DNA of 64,000 nt from Monarcha castaneiventris obscurior (Eukaryota; Chordata; Aves; Passeriformes; Monarchidae). The stretch spans positions 10,477,001 through 10,541,000 of the forward strand of contig JAMPIT010000230.1 in assembly GCA_026261815.1 (NCBI GenBank). Reading direction: 5' to 3'. Each line of letters starts with the position of its first letter. Within the stretch, counting starts at the first letter, position 1. Of the stretch, positions 60,748-64,000 are shown piece after piece. The position numbers and the translations under genes were made by a program. The notes under the pieces are model-generated. The model did no database searches. It saw only the letters and a program-made list of their open reading frames with translations, and was not told the DNA's origin.

Positions 60748-63700
60748 GTGAGTGCTTGATTGTTTCTTGCTTTGACATAATGTGGGGGTATTGCAGTTTT
60801 CTTTACTTTGAAAATCCGTGGACTTTCACAGTCTTCTTTTATGTTTGGTATTTTTAAGGTAACTTCTTATCTGATGACGATGGTCTATCAGCTTTTCTCA
60901 TTGTAGCTATGTATTTGTGGCTTTCATGTGTAGGAAAAGGCAATTAATTCCCTGTAACCTCAGAGTAGTGATCTCTTCTGTTTCAGCAACCCTTCTTATC
61001 AGTGGGATAGGGGAGGAGTTTTAATAATTGGCCAGGTTCATGCCTTTTGCTATTTTTAGCCCCTGATGCTGACTGCCTTTTGCTTCTGTGTAAACTTAAG
61101 AACCGGGCCTTGTGCAAAGGTTTGCCAAAGACACAGAAGCTTTATCTTGTTTTGCATGGAACCCAGAACAATTCTTGCTTATCTGCCAGGAAGACTGAGG
61201 TCCAGGGCTTCTGTTTTTCAGATCAGTACCTTCACTCAACAATTTTGGTGTTTGACTTGAGTGAAATGAAGATAATTATTTTTTGCAGTTTGAGGGAAAG
61301 TTATTTTATTTCTGAATACTGTTTTTTACTTCTAAACAAAGCCAAAGGACTTGGGACTTCTAAAGTTTTGATTTAAATTTTTTATTTAACTTCTAAAGGA
61401 TCTTCTTATTATGAATAAACAGAAATTTTGAGTTCTACTACAGATCTTGTGTGTAGTTGTAAGTTCCATCAGTTTCTGCACTTCTGCCACTATTTAGGAT
61501 AACTCTGGAGTTGCCGAATGACCAGGGTTTTCTAAAGTGATTACTCAGGTGACCAGACTAGTGTAGGTAAACTGAGGCAGTGAGGTAATTTGGCAGATTG
61601 AGGTTAAACATGCACTTGGTCAGAAAAAAATTTGTAAGGCATTGAAAACCTAATTTTAATGTTTTATTTGTATTTTTCATTCCTGATACGATGTCTCTTT
61701 TGGATGGTGTTTCTGAAGCCAGGAAGTATTTATTTGCTTCCGGTTGTTGAATCATGGTTCCTTTGTAACCAGGACTGATACTGCTTTATCCATTTTTACT
61801 CTAACAATTTATTTTTACTAAATGGAGATTCCCTAATTCATGGTGAAGAAAATTCTTCTTTGTTACATCAAGCATAGTGATGCTGAAGACTTGTCTTAGT
61901 TATTGTATGTATTTCACTGGTGGGTGGGAGTGGAAATGTGTGTGAAAACCTTTTTCAACAGGCATCTGAAGTGCCTTAAAAGTAATGGTCTGTGTTTAGC
62001 TTGAGGCTGACTGCAGACCTCGCAAGGGTGTTTAGATCAAGGCTGTCCCTGGCTTCGAAGGCATTAGCTTTTGAAACTGTAACAAGTTGACATTATTTGT
62101 TACTAAACTATTTGGAAACTTTGAAGTTAAACTTCAGTCATTGTCTCTAATGGTTGGATCTGGATTTTTTCCCTGTTATTTGTTAAGGAGTCTTTTGTGT
62201 GATCTGAGATGTTAATTCAGTTCTGCTTCTCAAAATATACATCTAGCAATTCATATTAAGTTTCTTCTAGCCACTCTGTGATCTGCATGTCATTTAATGA
62301 ATTGCATAAGAGAGAACTACTTCTTGTAGCTGTATTTTCCTGCTAGCATGAAGTGTAGGGCTTCCTGTGGGGATTCTGAGGATGGCCTTTGCATGTAACA
62401 GTAAGCTTGTTGCTGTTCTTTGCTGTAATTTCAGTGATCAATACAGCTTTTAAGAGACAATTTTAAAGACTCTGCTGCAAGCAACTATTTCATGTCTTTT
62501 GACATTGAGTTTAGTAATCCAGGGATTAAACAAGGTCTTTCAAAAGTGGATATCCATAAGTTATATCTGTCAGATGTGCAAGAATATGCATGGGAATAAT
62601 ATAACCTAAAAATTTTAATAAAATTACTAATACATGTATATGCTTAAAAACTCCTCTGTTCTATACCTTCCTCATAGTACTTGTGTGTGCAAGGTTCAGT
62701 TTATTACAAAGCTTTAAAAAAAATTAAATTTATGTAGATGGGACAGTTGAACTACTTCTAGGCAGGAAGTTTGTGTAGTATACAACAATATGTGGAGTTG
62801 ATAACCAACACTGTAGTCAACTGGTTGCATATAAAAATGGCTTTCTTACTGTATTGGAAATGGTAGGGAAGCAGAGCCACAAATTCTTCTTTGAGATGTT
62901 ACTTTAACAATGTATTTAACTGGATTTTTAAAAAGGCTTCTGACTAAAGTCACTGACCTTTTAGAAGTTATAAGCTTGTGCAATACATTATACATTAAAA
63001 TTGACAATAAACTGTTTTTGATACATAAAAATAAAGAAATGCAAGTAGTGGCATGTGGCTCAGCTGAACAAGATGGCTAAACTGATCTAAGAGTTTACTG
63101 ACACCAGAAAGGAGCAGGCTGTGCTCTACTGCCTTTCATGTGCTGAATTTGGTGCTCACCTAGCTCAACTGCTAATGTGACAGAAAACCATCTTGGCTAA
63201 TGTTTCTCAAGATTGGCACAACGAGTCAATTCAGCAAAGCATTAGATGAGTGCCAAAGCAATGCAAGAGAGATGGAGGCCTGTGACTGAGCAAAAGGGAG
63301 CAGGATTAGCCCCCTTGAGATTTCTTAGCAGAAAAATCTTAAATCACTTAAGCTTGTCTTGTCTGACTGCACTCCTAATATAGAGTTCTGAGTATAACAC
63401 TTTCTTCCCCCTCCCTCTAGCCCAAGCACTCCTCCTACAAGGCAAGCTGAATATCAACTTAAGCATTTTTGTTTCAACACAACAGGAAGCCGACAAGATC
63501 TTGAATTGTGAGAAAATTCATCTATGAAATTCTTAAACAGAAATAATTTGGAAATTACTCAGGTGCTATCTCAAATGACAGTGTGATTAGTATAGACTAA
63601 CCGAGAGAGGCTCCTCTACTAAATATAACTAACACTTTCTAACTGACTGAACCTATTCCTGTCTAAGCTGATATATTAGCTATACCATTTTTTTAAAGTT

Positions 63701-64000
63701 AAAGCTACTGGAAGCTAACTTTTCAAAAAGTGCTCAGAACAGGCTCATCTAGTTCACAGTGAATTCTGTAGGTAATTGGCCTTGCAAGATTCTTGGTCTG
63801 ACACAGCAGAGCATTTATTTTGAATGATGGAATCTTCTTTTAATGAATCTGGTATTTATTATTGTATGTGAAATTTTAGAAATGTTCTTCTTTCGGACTG
63901 TAGTAATACACTATACAATACATGTTGACTATCCATTGCTAGCTTGAGCCTTAAGACAGGAACAAGATGGAGTTAGTATAAACCAGCACAACTTTCTTGT
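60748..64000 (+). other. CUL2: CUL2 intron 6 (partial)
   Basis: AT-rich sequence from donor GTGAGT to the right edge. The next CUL2 exon is not present. A pyrimidine tract ending CTCTAG at about 63,420 resembles an acceptor, but the sequence after it does not encode cullin-2. Nothing else recognised. Confidence 0.6.

Noticed and set aside
62425..62450. TTTCAG followed by TGATCAATAC, a possible start of the next CUL2 exon
   Set aside because: The Asn codon would complete and an Asp codon follow, but the frame then departs from cullin-2 and stops within a few codons.
63400..63430. Pyrimidine tract ending CTCTAG, a possible CUL2 acceptor
   Set aside because: The sequence that follows does not encode the expected cullin-2 residues in any frame.

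Overview
The window looks like nuclear DNA of a bird, probably a neoavian species. Genes are split into short exons with long AT-rich introns. Two CpG islands are present, CR1-type LINE fragments with the avian-style 3' end occur in both orientations, and there is an avian-type solo LTR flanked by a 5-bp target duplication. Species cannot be named from sequence alone.

Left half (about 1-31,300, minus strand): CREM, the cAMP-responsive element modulator, read from right to left. From promoter to left edge I see a CpG-island promoter with a possible 5' UTR exon (about 31.2 kb), an optional N-terminal exon (26,170), the exon with the usual MTM start (25,450), the Q1 glutamine-rich exon (17,971), the two kinase-inducible-domain (P-box) exons (12,988 and 12,700), the Q2 exon (6,335), and the ICER-specific first exon with its intronic cAMP-responsive promoter (2,705-2,880). 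The gamma and bZIP exons are not found and should lie left of base 1. A pair of perfect CREs sits inside the intron after the ICER exon.

Middle (about 31,740-42,050): an intergenic interval of about 10 kb between two divergent CpG-island promoters. It has one CR1 fragment, one CTCF-like motif and no gene I can support.

Right half (about 42,050-64,000, plus strand): the 5' part of CUL2 (cullin-2), with a noncoding first exon in the second CpG island and coding exons for residues 1-169. The remaining exons lie right of the window. The first coding intron has minor-spliceosome (U12) signals.

The head-to-head CREM/CUL2 order agrees with what I recall of human chromosome 10p11. The two genes are functionally separate: CREM encodes activators and repressors (including ICER) of cAMP/PKA transcription, and CUL2 is the scaffold of elongin BC-VHL-type ubiquitin ligases. 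The notable content is regulatory and isoform structure: up to four possible CREM promoters, several carrying CRE-like sites (which suggests autoregulation), lineage-specific changes in the CREM activation domains, and a U12 intron in CUL2. I found no convincing undescribed system. Comparisons with mammalian proteins are from memory and are marked as such.
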